DNA of 64,000 bases from Anabaena lutea FACHB-196 (lineage in GTDB: Bacteria > Cyanobacteriota > Cyanobacteriia > Cyanobacteriales > Nostocaceae), in the NCBI RefSeq assembly GCF_014698305.1, contig NZ_JACJST010000002.1, forward strand, positions 1 through 64,000, given 5' to 3'. Each line of letters opens with the position of its first letter. The stretch's first letter is position 1. Of the stretch, positions 1-9,933 are shown in pieces. The notes below the pieces were generated by a model. It searched no databases. It had not been told where the DNA came from and saw only the letters and a program-made list of their open reading frames with translations. A program made the translations under genes and the position numbers.

Positions 1-121
1 CTTTTGCTGTCATGTCAAGTAAAATTTTTCTCTGCTTCCTGCTGCTTATCTTGTTTCTTTTGTCAAGTTCATACTATACCAAATTAGATGAGCTTACCCT
101 GTAATTAATTTTACAAGGTTT

Positions 122-451
122 ATGTTAGATTATACAATCAGTTCTGGCAATATCTTTCAAGATTTAGGTTTTGCGAATGCAGAAGAAAAACTAGCCAAAG
201 TTAAATTAGCTTCTGTCATTGCTGATATTTTAGAACAGCAACAAATTACACCACAACAAGCTGCACAAATTTTAGGCTTAGAACTTGAACAAATCAATAA
301 TTTAAGCAATGGTATTCTCAAAGAATTTACCATTGAAAATTTATTAACTTACTTAATACAATTAGGACAAAATATAGAAATAATGGTAACAAATCAACAA
401 ACAGAAAAATCTCAACCTAAAATTAATGTTGTTTATCAGACAATAGCCTAA
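122..451 (+). CDS. XRE-type helix-turn-helix protein (antitoxin-like)
   Basis: This 109-residue protein has an all-helical core at about residues 25-90 in which a helix-turn-helix is readable (QQAAQILGLELEQINNLSNG). It resembles the HTH_37 proteins that act as antitoxins and autorepressors beside HigB/Gp49-type toxins. The C-terminal 20 residues are polar and probably disordered. No toxin lies downstream, because the next gene starts 70 bp later and is a BrnT toxin with its own antitoxin. A toxin partner, if any, would be upstream and outside the window. The ATG at 122 follows an AAGG about 3 bases away, a weak ribosome site. The family assignment is by recognition; the partner is unknown. 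Confidence 0.7.
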   Translation: MLDYTISSGNIFQDLGFANAEEKLAKVKLASVIADILEQQQITPQQAAQILGLELEQINNLSNGILKEFTIENLLTYLIQLGQNIEIMVTNQQTEKSQPKINVVYQTIA

Positions 452-521
452 TATTATTAATATAATTCCGTGTCAGTATTGCTAGTTGAACCAGTAATTT
501 TTGATGTTAGGGTTTTAAGTT

Positions 522-782
522 ATGGAATTTGAATTTGATCCTAACAAAAGTGCCACAAATAAAACTAAACATAACATTGATTTTATTGAAGCACAAAAAC
601 TTTGGACAGATCCAAATCGTCTAGAAATACCCGCACGCACAACCGATGAAACTAGATTTTTAGTAATTGGTAAAATAGCTGATAAACATTGGTCAGCAGT
701 CATTACCTATCGGAGTGATAAAATAAGGATTATTTCTGTTTGTCGTTCTCGTACTGAAGAGGTAAATATTTATGAAAGCTGA
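522..782 (+). CDS. brnT: BrnT family toxin
   Basis: The 86-residue protein matches the BrnT (DUF497) ribonuclease-toxin pattern. The start FEFDPNKSATNKTKHNIDF is the typical DxxKxxxNxxKHxIxF signature. It is followed by a middle DETRFLVIG strand and a C-terminal IRIISVCRSRTEEVNIYE segment carrying the usual R-x-R. BrnT toxins have a RelE-like fold and cleave RNA when free of BrnA. The length is normal (about 90) and no key motif is missing. The stop lies inside the next gene (11-bp overlap), which indicates co-translation with brnA. This is a complete, probably working module. Confidence 0.9.
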   Translation: MEFEFDPNKSATNKTKHNIDFIEAQKLWTDPNRLEIPARTTDETRFLVIGKIADKHWSAVITYRSDKIRIISVCRSRTEEVNIYES

Positions 783-1005
783 AGAATTTGATACTAAATT
801 TGATAATGATGAAGATATAACTGAGTTTTTAGACCTATCTCAAGCACGTCGTCCCGGTTATGCAAAAAAAAGAGTTAATATTGATTTTCCTGTGTGGATG
901 ATAGAAGCATTAGAACAAGAAGCAAAACGTTTAGGTGTAACTTCTGATTCTATTATTAAATTATGGCTGGCTGAACGCCTTGATAAAAAGGTGAGAACTG
1001 GTTAG
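772..1005 (+). CDS. brnA: BrnA family antitoxin
   Basis: The 77-residue protein has an acidic N-terminus (residues 1-22, likely the toxin-wrapping part). A ribbon-helix-helix region follows at about residues 35-68 (KKRVNIDFPVWMIEALEQEA), including the RVNIDFPVW strand and two helices typical of BrnA/CopG antitoxins. BrnA dimers bind BrnT and repress the shared promoter. The ATG sits 11 bp inside the end of brnT. The order toxin-then-antitoxin is the family norm. The promoter should lie in the 70-bp gap upstream of brnT. Confidence 0.88.
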   Translation: MKAEEFDTKFDNDEDITEFLDLSQARRPGYAKKRVNIDFPVWMIEALEQEAKRLGVTSDSIIKLWLAERLDKKVRTG

Positions 1006-1063
1006 TTAAATTTAACATGAGTCCCAAACTACTATCATACAATTAGATAAACCCATAGAATAG

Positions 1064-1183
1064 AGGTCAAATTCATCATGGAACAAATTAGGTTGGCGAA
1101 AACGTAAACAATATCAAAGAATTCAACATTTAGGCTATTCATTAACATTAGATAATTGGCGGTTATTAGAAAACTTATCTTAA
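1064..1183 (+). pseudogene. C-terminal remnant of an unidentified protein
   Basis: One frame stays open from just after a stop at 1061 and reads SWNKLGWRKRKQYQRI then a hydrophobic/aromatic end (LDNWRLLENLS) before TAA at 1181. It has no start codon in a sensible place and no upstream continuation, so it looks like the tail of a decayed gene. I do not recognise the family with certainty. Immediately downstream (1188-1216) is a copy of the dispersed CTCTGCGACTCTGCG repeat. The rest of the 1006-1318 gap holds only the promoter and leader of the phosphoketolase gene. Confidence 0.3.
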
Positions 1184-1330
1184 TTCCTCTCTCTGCGACT
1201 CTGCGACTCTGCGTGAAATAAAAAAAATCTGTAACATCCCACCGAAAAAACTAATCACAGGTAAGATGACACAGAGTCAGCAAATCAATACACTGACGCC
1301 AATCGTGCAAATACCATTTTGGAGTTTAAA

Positions 1331-3712
1331 ATGACCATTACCAGCACTCCACAAATAAAGCCATTATCAGATACAGAATTACAGAAAATCAACGCCTACT
1401 GGCGTGCAGCCAATTATCTCTCAGTCGGACAAATATACCTCCTCGACAACCCTCTACTGAGAGAACCACTCAAACAAGAACACGTCAAACCCCGACTATT
1501 AGGACATTGGGGAACTACCCCAGGACTCAACTTTATTTACGCCCACCTCAACCGAGTCATTAAAAAGTACGATTTAAGTACAATTTACATAGCAGGCCCC
1601 GGACATGGTGGCCCCGGACTCGTCGCCAACACTTACTTAGAAGGAACTTATAGCGAATATTACCCTAACATCTCCCAAGATGCTGGAGGGATGCAAAAAC
1701 TGTTCAAACAATTCTCCTTCCCTGGTGGTATTCCTAGCCACGTCGCCCCAGAAACCCCCGGTTCTATTCATGAAGGAGGAGAATTAGGTTATGCATTAGT
1801 TCACGCCTTTGGTGCGGCTTTTGATAACCCTGATTTAATTGTCGCTGCGGTTGTCGGAGACGGAGAAGCGGAAACCGGTGCATTAGCTACCAGTTGGCAT
1901 TCTAACAAATTCCTCAACCCTGTTACTGATGGTGCGGTTTTACCAATTCTGCATTTAAATGGATACAAAATTGCGAATCCTACAGTATTAGCACGGATAC
2001 CCCACGATGAACTAGAAAGCCTATTTATTGGCTATGGCTATAAACCTTACTTTGTGGAAGGTTCCGACCCGGCTGAAGTTCACCAAAAAATGGCAGCAGT
2101 ATTAGATACCATCATTCCCGAAATTCAAGGTATCCAAAGAGAAGCACGGGTACATGGTTTCAAAGAAAGACCGCAATGGCCGATGATTATTTTGCGGACT
2201 CCTAAAGGTTGGACGGGTCCGAAGGAAGTTGACGGGAAGAAAACAGAAGACTATTGGCGATCGCACCAAGTCCCTTTTAGTGATATAGCTGGTAAACCGG
2301 AACATCTGCAACTTCTAGAAGATTGGATGAAGAGTTACAAACCAGAAGAACTCTTTGATGTTAACGGTACACTAATTCCCGAACTCGCAGAACTAGCGCC
2401 CCAAGGACATCGCCGCATGGGTGATAATCCCCACGCCAACGGAGGTATTTTGCTGCGTGACTTGATTATGCCCGAATTTGAAGATTATGCTGTACCTGTT
2501 CCTTCTCCTGGGAAAGCGATCGCAGAAGCGACTAAAGTTAGTGGTAAGTTCCTGCGGGATATCATGAAACTCAACCAGGAAAGCCGCAACTTCCGCGTCT
2601 TTGGCCCCGACGAAACCGCATCAAATCGCATCGACCCCGTATTAGAAGTCACAGACCGTACTTGGGTTGCCGAAACTCTCCCCGAAGACGACCATTTATC
2701 ACCCAACGGTCGAGTCATGGAAATCCTCAGTGAAACCAATTGTCAAGGCTGGTTAGAAGGATATCTGCTTACAGGTCGTCATGGTTTCTTCTCCTGTTAT
2801 GAAGCATTTATTCATATCATTGATTCCATGTTCAACCAACACGCCAAATGGTTGAAAACAACTCGTGAAATTCCCTGGAGAAGACCAATTGCATCTTTAA
2901 ATTATCTGCTTACTTCCCACGTTTGGCGACAAGACCACAATGGTTTCTCTCACCAAGATCCTGGTTTTATTGATCATGTAATGAACAAAAAAGCCGAAAT
3001 TGTGCGCGTCTATTTACCACCTGATGCTAATACTTTGCTATCTGTTACTGACCATTGTTTAAGAAGTCGTCATTATGTCAATGTTATTGTTGCCGGCAAG
3101 CAACCTGCACTACAATATTTAGACATGGATTCCGCAATTAAACATTGCACCAAAGGCTTAGGTATTTGGGAATGGGCTAGTAGTGATTTAGATGGAGAAA
3201 CAGATGTAGTCATGGCCTGTGCTGGGGATATTCCTACTTTGGAAACTTTAGCAGCAGTAGATATTTTGCGTCAGCACTTCCCAGATTTAAAAGTGCGGGT
3301 AGTGAACGTAGTTAATTTGATGAAACTACAGCCACAAAGTGAACATCCCCACGGTTTAAGCAGCAAAGATTTTGATATTATTTTCACAACCGATAAACCG
3401 ATTATCTTTGCGTTTCATGGTTATCCTTGGTTAATTCATCGTCTCACTTATCGTCATACTAACCACAAAAATCTTCATGTCCGTGGTTATAAGGAAGAAG
3501 GAACAACAACGACACCTTTTGATATGGTGGTGATGAATGATTTAGATAGATTCCACTTAGTTATGGATGTCATTGATCGTGTACCAAAATTAGGTTATAA
3601 AGCAGCTTATGTGAAGCAAAAACTGCAAGATAAGTTGATTGAACATAAGCATTATATCGAGACTCACGGCGAAGATATGCCAGAAATCCGCGATTGGAAG
3701 TGGACTTATTAG
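1331..3712 (+). CDS. xfp: Phosphoketolase (xylulose-5-P / fructose-6-P)
   Basis: This 793-residue thiamine diphosphate enzyme splits xylulose 5-phosphate (and usually fructose 6-phosphate) with phosphate into acetyl phosphate plus glyceraldehyde 3-phosphate or erythrose 4-phosphate. The ThDP-binding signature [14 protein letters not shown], the GPGHGGPG loop and the family-typical [10 protein letters not shown] and GRHGFF segments are all present. The length is normal. An in-frame TTG at 1319 is possible, but a GGAG at 1321-1324 places the ATG at 1331 with 6-base spacing, so I chose 1331. In cyanobacteria this enzyme feeds acetyl units and a carbon-saving shunt, acting with the gap, pyk and tal genes at 13.7-17.5 kb. 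A hairpin with a T-run follows. Confidence 0.96.
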   Translation: MTITSTPQIKPLSDTELQKINAYWRAANYLSVGQIYLLDNPLLREPLKQEHVKPRLLGHWGTTPGLNFIYAHLNRVIKKYDLSTIYIAGPGHGGPGLVANTYLEGTYSEYYPNISQDAGGMQKLFKQFSFPGGIPSHVAPETPGSIHEGGELGYALVHAFGAAFDNPDLIVAAVVGDGEAETGALATSWHSNKFLNPVTDGAVLPILHLNGYKIANPTVLARIPHDELESLFIGYGYKPYFVEGSDPAEVHQKMAAVLDTIIPEIQGIQREARVHGFKERPQWPMIILRTPKGWTGPKEVDGKKTEDYWRSHQVPFSDIAGKPEHLQLLEDWMKSYKPEELFDVNGTLIPELAELAPQGHRRMGDNPHANGGILLRDLIMPEFEDYAVPVPSPGKAIAEATKVSGKFLRDIMKLNQESRNFRVFGPDETASNRIDPVLEVTDRTWVAETLPEDDHLSPNGRVMEILSETNCQGWLEGYLLTGRHGFFSCYEAFIHIIDSMFNQHAKWLKTTREIPWRRPIASLNYLLTSHVWRQDHNGFSHQDPGFIDHVMNKKAEIVRVYLPPDANTLLSVTDHCLRSRHYVNVIVAGKQPALQYLDMDSAIKHCTKGLGIWEWASSDLDGETDVVMACAGDIPTLETLAAVDILRQHFPDLKVRVVNVVNLMKLQPQSEHPHGLSSKDFDIIFTTDKPIIFAFHGYPWLIHRLTYRHTNHKNLHVRGYKEEGTTTTPFDMVVMNDLDRFHLVMDVIDRVPKLGYKAAYVKQKLQDKLIEHKHYIETHGEDMPEIRDWKWTY

Positions 3713-3726
3713 GATGAGAAGGTGGG

Positions 3727-3757
3727 GACGTTGCCTGAAACGTCTCTACTTTTTTTG
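3727..3757 (+). terminator. Hairpin terminator after xfp
   Basis: GACGTT and AACGTC (3727-3744) can pair around a 6-base loop, and an eight-T run ends at 3757. It lies 15 bp after the xfp stop. The sequence also resembles a dispersed repeat (GACGTTGCATGCAACGTC) common in Nostocales genomes, so it may be a repeat serving as terminator. At 3781-3807 a short repeat of the AACGCAGAGG type follows. Confidence 0.6.
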
Positions 3758-3841
3758 AGGGGAAATTTAGGGAAATATTTAAACGCAGAGGAACGCGGAG
3801 TTTTTGTTATATTATAATTAGTCGGGTTGGAGGTTATAAAA

Positions 3842-4360
3842 ATGACACAGGAATTAATAGATCTTAGAAATAGTATTTTGCAAGGACGTTATACCGATGC
3901 TTTGGCTATTGTTGACGAATTAGAGGGAATGAGTAGACAAGCTATTTTACGGAATATTGAATCATTTTTGAAAGTTATGTTAATTCATTTGATTAAAAAT
4001 CAAATAGAACAAAAATTAACAAATTCTTGGACTGCTTCTATTCGCAATTCCCTCCGAGAAATTAAAAAAATGAATTTGCAAGATAACAAAACCTCTTATT
4101 ACGTAAAAATAGATGAATGGGACTTAATATTAGAAGATGAATTTGAAGAAGCTATTCGTGATGCAAGTGTAGAAGTATTAAATGGAATTTATAATGAATT
4201 TCAATTGGCGGAAATGGTAGATAAAAACCAGATAATTTCCACTGCTTTTAAATTTATAGAATTGACTTATGCACATTCTATTAAGGAGTTACCAGCCGCT
4301 ATTGCTCAACTTTTAATTCAATTACCTGGTGGTGAAGATTGGAAGTTAGGCAAAAGGTAA
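3842..4360 (+). CDS. DUF29-like protein
   Basis: The 172-residue all-helical protein has the layout of the DUF29 family: an N-terminal helix pair (YTDALAIVDELEGMSRQAILRNIESFLKVMLIHLIK), a WTASIRNSLREI segment like the W-x-x-x-I-R-x-x-R core, and a C-terminal helical tail. The biochemical role of DUF29 is unknown. It is very abundant and often multicopy in cyanobacteria. A TTG at 3827 is in frame, but a GGAGG at 3829-3833 serves the ATG at 3842 (8-base gap). Directly downstream lies a truncated copy of the same gene, and a second, divergent DUF29 gene is at 52.5 kb. Confidence 0.75.
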   Translation: MTQELIDLRNSILQGRYTDALAIVDELEGMSRQAILRNIESFLKVMLIHLIKNQIEQKLTNSWTASIRNSLREIKKMNLQDNKTSYYVKIDEWDLILEDEFEEAIRDASVEVLNGIYNEFQLAEMVDKNQIISTAFKFIELTYAHSIKELPAAIAQLLIQLPGGEDWKLGKR

Positions 4361-4366
4361 TCGAAT

Positions 4367-4495
4367 ATGACGCAGGAATTAACAGACCGCAGAAATAGTA
4401 TTTTACAAGGACGTTATACCGATGCTTTGGCTATTGTTGGTGAGTTAGAGGGGATGAGTAAACAAGCTATTTTACGCCATTTGGCAGAATTTTGA
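4367..4495 (+). pseudogene. Truncated tandem copy of the DUF29-like gene
   Basis: An ATG at 4367, six bases after the previous stop, opens 42 codons that repeat the first part of the upstream gene almost exactly: MTQELTDRRNSILQG then RYTDALAIVGELEGMS then KQAILRHLAEF and a stop. At DNA level the match to 3842-3970 is near identical. Beyond codon 38 the similarity ends. This is a partial tandem duplication, probably recent because the sequence has hardly diverged. Whether the 42-residue peptide is made is unknown. Confidence 0.85.
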
Positions 4496-4561
4496 ATGTA
4501 TCGTTAGAATACCCCAGTATCGTTTAGTTACGACGCATCTACTCCGTTTTAGGTAACGTTG

Positions 4562-7500
4562 ATGAGACAACAACCAAGCAGACGTAGGCGGGGTGTAATC
4601 CTCACCCTCAAAGGCTGGGATAAATTTCAAGCTGCCAAAACTCAAGCCGAGTTTGACGAAAATGGTGGAGATAGTTTCTCTTTAGAAGAACTTAGTTATC
4701 GCACTCGTTTAGCTCTACACACTATATCTAGAATTTTGGCACGCTTGGAACCTGTAGATAAAAGTTCCTTGCAGTTTGCCTTCGCTGCCTTTGGTTTGGA
4801 GTTATCTCAAAGAGATTATACCCGGCCTACCTCGACCTTAGAAAAACTGGAAACTCGACAAGCAAACCCACAGTATGATTGGCAAGAAGCACCGGATGTA
4901 TCTGTGTTTTTTGGTCGCAGTGAAGAATTATTGCAGCTACGACAGTGGATATTAGAAGAACGGTGTCGTTTAGTTGGACTGCTGGGAATTGGCGGTATTG
5001 GTAAAAGCACTTTAGCGGTGAAGTTGGGGCGGCAAATTCAAAGCGAATTTGAGGTAGTGGTGTGGCGCAGCCTGCAAAATGCACCACCAGTAGAGGAGCA
5101 AATAACCAACATCCTGCAATCTTTGCTGTCGGCGTTGCAAAAGGAGATGGTGATACCCGAAAGCTTTGATGGCAAACTAGCAAAGCTGATGGAATGTTTG
5201 CAATCAAACCGATGTCTGCTGATTTTAGACAATGTAGAGACAATTCTCGCTGGTGGTCAAGCAGGGCAATGTCGTCCTGGTTATGAGGGATACGGTCAAT
5301 TACTGAAGCGCGTTGGGGAAGTACCCCATATTAGTTGCCTTCTGTTCACTTCCAGAGAAAAACCTAGAGAAATGGTACCGTTAGAAGGGGAAAGAGCAGG
5401 AGTGCGATCGTTCCCATTAAAGGGATTAAATCCTACCGAGGGACAACAGTTATTCCAGCAAAAAGGACAATTCACGGGTACAGAACAACAATGGCAAGTA
5501 CTCATCGAGCATTACGGGGGTAATCCCTTAGCGCTCAAGATAGTAGCAGCCGGAACCCAAGAGCTTTTCGACGGTAGAATTGCCCCGGTTTTAGAGTGTG
5601 TGGAACATGGGATACTAATTTTTGAGGACATTGGCGACTTATTAGAACGGCAGTTCTATAATTTGTCAGCAGTACAAGAGGAAGTAATGTATTGGCTGGC
5701 AATTAATCGAGAGCCTGTATCCATTGCCGAGTTAGTTGCTGATATAGTGACATCTTCTTCTAAACGTCTCGTACCTTCAGCAATTAAATCTCTATTACAA
5801 AGATCATTAATTGAAAAAACCGGCGAGCATTTCTTTCTACAACCAGTCGTGATGGCATATACGACACAGCGATTGGTTAAACAAGTTTGTCAACAATTAG
5901 TAGGGGAAAAGTCTGTCCGTTTAGGCTTATTCCAAACCCATGCTTTAATCAAAGCAACAGCCAAAGACTATATCCGGGAGACACAAAAGCAATTAATTGT
6001 ACAACCCTTGCTGGAGCAATTGTTGTTAGACATAGGCTCTCAACAACAGCTGGTAATTTTGTTGCAGGATGTATTGGAGCAGCAAAGACATCAAGCTGCA
6101 ATATTAACTGGGTATGCAGGGGGCAATGTTCTCAACTTGTTAACGCATTTGCAAATAAATTTACAGGGGTATGACTTCTCAAATTTGAACATTAGGCAAG
6201 CTGACTTACAGCGTGTAAATTTAGCTGGAGTTAATTTCCAACATACTGCTTTTGATCAGTCTGTATTTGCTGCAAGCTTGAAGAGTATTTTTTCACTTGC
6301 CTTGAGTCCAGATGGAAAACTATTAGCTACAGGTGATATGGATGGGCAAATTCATTTATGGCAAATCGCAGATGGAAAAAACTTGTTGACATTGAAAGGA
6401 CATGAAGGGATTATTTGGACAGTCGCCTTTAGTCCAGATGGAAAAACTTTAGCAAGTGGTAGTTTTGATGGATTAATTAAATTGTGGGATACACAAACAG
6501 GAAACTTTCTAAAAACTTTCGATGAACACACAGGGATAGTATGGTCTGTCAGCTTTAGTCCCGATGGTCGAACTTTAGCAAGTGGTAGTCAAGACAATTC
6601 AATTCGTTTGTGGGATATCCATTTAGGTAAATGTCTCAAAATATTGCAAAGTCATAATAGTTGGGTGTTTTCAGTTAGTTTTAATCCAGATGGTTCTATC
6701 CTAGCCAGTGGTAGTCAAGATTCCGATATTCGCTTGTGGGATATCAATAAAGGTATCTGTATAAAAACTCTGTCAGGTCATGATGATAGGGTATGCTCAG
6801 TTCGTTTTAGTCCAGATGGTAAAACTCTTGCCAGTGGTAGTAGTGACCACTCTGTTCGGTTATGGGATGTGAGTGAAGGTACTTGCATCAGAACATTTGA
6901 TGGTCATAAAAATTGGGTGTGGTCAGTTTGCTTTAGTTCAGATGGTCAAACCATAGCTACAAGTGGTAATGACTCCAGTATCAGGTTGTGGAATGTGCAG
7001 CAAGGTACGTGCGTTAAAATTTTACACGGACATACCAGTGAAGTGTACTCAGTTATTTTTAGTCCAGATGATCACATTTTATTTAGTGCTGGTAGAGATT
7101 CTCAGTTGCGCTTTTGGGATGTAAGTAAAGGTGTGTGTGTAAGAACTTTACAGGGTCATTCCAGTGGGGCGCAATTTGTCAGTTTTCACCCTGATGATAG
7201 TCTGTTGGCAACTGGTAGTTGTGATGGTTTAGTTCAGCTATGGGATGTTGAATCTGGGTACTCTACTAAAACTTTACCAGGTCATGCAGATTGGGTATGG
7301 TCAGTTAGCTTTAGTCCCGATGGTAATATTTTAGCAAGTTGCAGTGATGACACCAGCATTAAGCTATGGGATGTTATTTCTGGTGATTGTATTACAACTT
7401 TATATGGTCATAGCGGTGGAGTAACATCAGTTAGCTTTAGTCCAGATGGTCAAACGTTGGTTAGTGCCAGTAGGGACGCGAGCGTGAAGTTGTGGGATAT

Positions 7501-8140
7501 TCACAAGCATAAATGTATAAAAACACTAGAAGGTCACACAGGTGAAATCTGGTCAGTGAGTTTTAGTCCAGATGGTAATACTTTAGCTACAGCTAGTCAG
7601 GACTGCTTGGTTAAGTTGTGGGATGTGGGTGAAGGTAAATGTATAACAACTCTGTCTGGTAACACTGATGCAGTCTGGTCAGTGAGTTTTAGTGCAGATG
7701 GTAAAATACTTGCTAGTGGTGGTATTGATGGCTCAATTCGATTATGGGATACCAGTAACTCTACTTGCGTAAAAGTGTTGCCAGGACATACTTCTACCGT
7801 CTGGTCATTGAGTTTTAGTCCAGATAGTTGTATCTTGGCATCCGCGAGTTCTGATCAAACAATTCGCCTATGGGATATCAGTGATTTTACTTGTTTAAAG
7901 GTGCTGGATACTTATAGTAGTGGAGTATGTTCTATTTCCTTTAATTCTGTTGGTAATATCTTGGTTCATGCTAGTCAAGATGGGGGAATTAAATTTTGGG
8001 ATATGGAAACTTTTGAGTATATGAAAACTCTGAAGGTTGATCGCCTTTATGAAGGGATGAATATCAGGGGGGTGACTGGGTTAACAGCAGCACAGCGATC
8101 GGCTTTGTTGGCTTTGGGGGCGGTGGAGGGTTTGGGGTAG
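4562..8140 (+). CDS. NB-ARC / WD40 STAND receptor (NLR-like)
   Basis: This 1192-residue STAND ATPase has several parts. Residues 1-90 form a basic helical domain seen at the start of many cyanobacterial NB-ARC proteins. An NB-ARC ATPase follows with P-loop GIGGIGKST at about 142-150 and Walker B CLLILDN near 225. A winged-helix/linker region and a short pentapeptide-like stretch ([23 protein letters not shown] broken here as about residues 540-560) come next. Then 14 WD40 repeats run from about 575 to 1150, enough for two seven-bladed propellers. A conserved [13 protein letters not shown] tail ends the protein. Such proteins are thought to oligomerise after ligand sensing by the propeller. 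No effector domain is obvious, so signalling partners may be separate. The TTG at 4559 is in frame; I chose the ATG at 4562. Confidence 0.93.
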   Translation: MRQQPSRRRRGVILTLKGWDKFQAAKTQAEFDENGGDSFSLEELSYRTRLALHTISRILARLEPVDKSSLQFAFAAFGLELSQRDYTRPTSTLEKLETRQANPQYDWQEAPDVSVFFGRSEELLQLRQWILEERCRLVGLLGIGGIGKSTLAVKLGRQIQSEFEVVVWRSLQNAPPVEEQITNILQSLLSALQKEMVIPESFDGKLAKLMECLQSNRCLLILDNVETILAGGQAGQCRPGYEGYGQLLKRVGEVPHISCLLFTSREKPREMVPLEGERAGVRSFPLKGLNPTEGQQLFQQKGQFTGTEQQWQVLIEHYGGNPLALKIVAAGTQELFDGRIAPVLECVEHGILIFEDIGDLLERQFYNLSAVQEEVMYWLAINREPVSIAELVADIVTSSSKRLVPSAIKSLLQRSLIEKTGEHFFLQPVVMAYTTQRLVKQVCQQLVGEKSVRLGLFQTHALIKATAKDYIRETQKQLIVQPLLEQLLLDIGSQQQLVILLQDVLEQQRHQAAILTGYAGGNVLNLLTHLQINLQGYDFSNLNIRQADLQRVNLAGVNFQHTAFDQSVFAASLKSIFSLALSPDGKLLATGDMDGQIHLWQIADGKNLLTLKGHEGIIWTVAFSPDGKTLASGSFDGLIKLWDTQTGNFLKTFDEHTGIVWSVSFSPDGRTLASGSQDNSIRLWDIHLGKCLKILQSHNSWVFSVSFNPDGSILASGSQDSDIRLWDINKGICIKTLSGHDDRVCSVRFSPDGKTLASGSSDHSVRLWDVSEGTCIRTFDGHKNWVWSVCFSSDGQTIATSGNDSSIRLWNVQQGTCVKILHGHTSEVYSVIFSPDDHILFSAGRDSQLRFWDVSKGVCVRTLQGHSSGAQFVSFHPDDSLLATGSCDGLVQLWDVESGYSTKTLPGHADWVWSVSFSPDGNILASCSDDTSIKLWDVISGDCITTLYGHSGGVTSVSFSPDGQTLVSASRDASVKLWDIHKHKCIKTLEGHTGEIWSVSFSPDGNTLATASQDCLVKLWDVGEGKCITTLSGNTDAVWSVSFSADGKILASGGIDGSIRLWDTSNSTCVKVLPGHTSTVWSLSFSPDSCILASASSDQTIRLWDISDFTCLKVLDTYSSGVCSISFNSVGNILVHASQDGGIKFWDMETFEYMKTLKVDRLYEGMNIRGVTGLTAAQRSALLALGAVEGLG

Positions 8141-8151
8141 GGTTTTGGGAG

Positions 8152-8204
8152 AGTTGGGAAGAGGGCGATCGCTTCTTTGATAAAGTTGGGAAGAGAGCGA
8201 TCGC
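8152..8204. repeat. Two tandem HIP1-containing repeat units
   Basis: The unit AGTTGGGAAGAG followed by (G/A)GCGATCGC occurs at 8152-8172 and 8184-8204, a 32-bp period. The same 32-33-bp spacing is seen in the HIP1 array at 10.6 kb. The 8141-8280 gap holds nothing else I can identify. Confidence 0.75.
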
Positions 8205-8280
8205 CTTAACTAAAGATCTGGAGATTATTTACGTTATCAAATCATATTTGGTAAATCACTTACTATTAAGCACCAATTTT

Positions 8281-8811
8281 TTATTCCAGATCGTAATCTG
8301 TTGAACCCATCAATAACTCTGTTGCTAAATGCCCACTTGTACATCCAACAGCCATAGCAATTCCCATTCCAACAATTACGGGAACACCAAGCGGTAGAAA
8401 TGCTCCTGTTAGTACACCACCTCCCAAGTTTCCAAGAAGATAAATAACATTATTAACTTGCCCTGAAATAGTTTTACCCGTTTTGCACCAATGGGCAAAG
8501 TGTTCACAGTTATTTCCAAAGAGATTGTATTCTGGTTCACCTAGTTTGCTTATAGCTCTTTCAATGACTGTTTCAGGTGCAAAGCAAGCATTTTTTTTAT
8601 ACGGAAAAATATATATTTCCCGGTTTTGAGCAAACTTGTGGAAGGCAAGCCCTCTAATTTGTCCCCTTTTATTTTTACCTTCATAATGAATCACAACTTG
8701 TTTGTATTGTCTATTTCTATAAGATATATCACCACAGTAAATAGCATGATGATAGTGAGTGTGACTAAAATACCCAATATGATCGCCTGGTTGAATAGGT
8801 ATAGATTCCAT
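8281..8811 (-). CDS. LRAT-domain protein (NlpC/P60-like circular permutation)
   Basis: The 176-residue protein starts with PIQPGDHIGYFSHTHYHHAIYCGD, matching the LRAT family strand with its catalytic His. It continues to FGNNCEHFAHWCKTG, the family's NCEHF box with the catalytic Cys. LRAT-fold enzymes are thiol acyltransferases or lipases; in bacteria they are found in lipid-modifying and conflict settings. After residue about 120 a glycine-rich hydrophobic stretch (LLGNLGGGVLTGAFLPLGVPVIVGMGIA, about 125-155) could insert into a membrane. It sits with two other minus-strand genes that carry amyloid-like motifs, inside the accessory island. The substrate is unknown. Confidence 0.82.
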   Translation of the reverse strand: MESIPIQPGDHIGYFSHTHYHHAIYCGDISYRNRQYKQVVIHYEGKNKRGQIRGLAFHKFAQNREIYIFPYKKNACFAPETVIERAISKLGEPEYNLFGNNCEHFAHWCKTGKTISGQVNNVIYLLGNLGGGVLTGAFLPLGVPVIVGMGIAMAVGCTSGHLATELLMGSTDYDLE

Positions 8812-9049
8812 AATTTAATAATTCCTTCTATGTTTAAGTTTTTTGCATACTATAGTGATCCGATTTGATTCATGAATTTTTCATGGAGGCAGGGAATAGG
8901 GAAGGAGACTTTCAGTATGTACGGAGTTCTGTTCAAAATTCAAATAGGAGTCCTATATATCAACTCATACTTAAACATCAAAAATATTGCTGATGCTGTC
9001 TATCATTTATTCTACATTTGATTCAATGTCTGTAGATGTTCTATTGTTT

Positions 9050-9757
9050 TTACCAGTCATCATTAAACACAGAATCAATAAATGATACAATTGCTTCTGT
9101 GTTTTTTTCTAAACTTTCTGCTATTTCCTCACACCCTAGTTCAATAACTTGAAATGTTTCTTCTAAAAAACTATCACCCAATTGCAATAGTACTTCCAGG
9201 AAATTGGGAGTTTTATCACCTGGAGAAACAGGACAGGTATTTTTAATACTTTCTATATGCCTTACATTCCCATTTTCCTCTAGAAATAACCGTATTCTCC
9301 AGTGATATTTTCCTGTATGTGGATTATAAATTCCTATCTTATGAGAGTTATCTGGCAGATTATCTGGAAGAAAATCAATACTGAAATCAATTCCAAAATC
9401 TGTAATATAATCTGCATTATATATTTTGTAAGAAAGTTCCTCTACGTATTCAAAATTCCATGTATTAAGCTCTCCATTTGGATATGAATTATTAAAAATG
9501 ATGTCAATATGTGCAGTAAACCAATTATAAGCGTCTACCGCAACTCTCTCAATTTTCCGTAGTCCGAAGTGTTTCTCATCATCATGAGGATATGTTTCTT
9601 CAGGATAAAGTGTAGCAAATACATAACTATTCTTTTCAACTAATTTCATGTTAATGGAATAATCACGAGAATCCTGTTTTAGATGTCCTTTAATTACTAA
9701 ATTCCCGCCAACTTCATTGTTACCAACAGCAGATTGATTTGTGTTATTTTTATTCAT
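9050..9757 (-). CDS. Unknown protein with N-terminal amyloid-like motif
   Basis: I do not recognise the 235-residue body. It has mixed strand and aromatic-rich segments (for example DAYNWFTAHIDIIF, YHWRIRLFLEENG) and a helical acidic C-terminus (residues 185-235). The first 25 residues are low-complexity polar followed by NNEVGGNLVIKG, a short beta-prone stretch. It closely resembles NNKITGEIIVKG at the C-terminus of the next gene upstream. In bacterial NLR-type systems, such paired N-/C-terminal motifs mediate amyloid templating between receptor and effector. That pairing here is my inference from the match. The start ATG at 9757 is the only reasonable one. Confidence 0.6.
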   Translation of the reverse strand: MNKNNTNQSAVGNNEVGGNLVIKGHLKQDSRDYSINMKLVEKNSYVFATLYPEETYPHDDEKHFGLRKIERVAVDAYNWFTAHIDIIFNNSYPNGELNTWNFEYVEELSYKIYNADYITDFGIDFSIDFLPDNLPDNSHKIGIYNPHTGKYHWRIRLFLEENGNVRHIESIKNTCPVSPGDKTPNFLEVLLQLGDSFLEETFQVIELGCEEIAESLEKNTEAIVSFIDSVFNDDW

Positions 9758-9933
9758 ATACTAACTTCCATCTCTTAGTAACATCACGATAAAAGTTCAC
9801 ATATTGGAGGCACATAATGCCTCCAAACTAGATATAGTGAACTGGTAGGTTCTATTGGAGGTATGGCAATTTCAAAGAAAAAATGCGTTTTTAGTTTTAA
9901 CTCCAGTTGAGATAAAATAGAATAATTGTGGCT

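Noticed and set aside
4827-5243. Open frame on the minus strand inside the NB-ARC gene
   Set aside because: It has no domain, and the plus strand carries a clear ATPase with P-loop and Walker B; it is an opposite-strand shadow.
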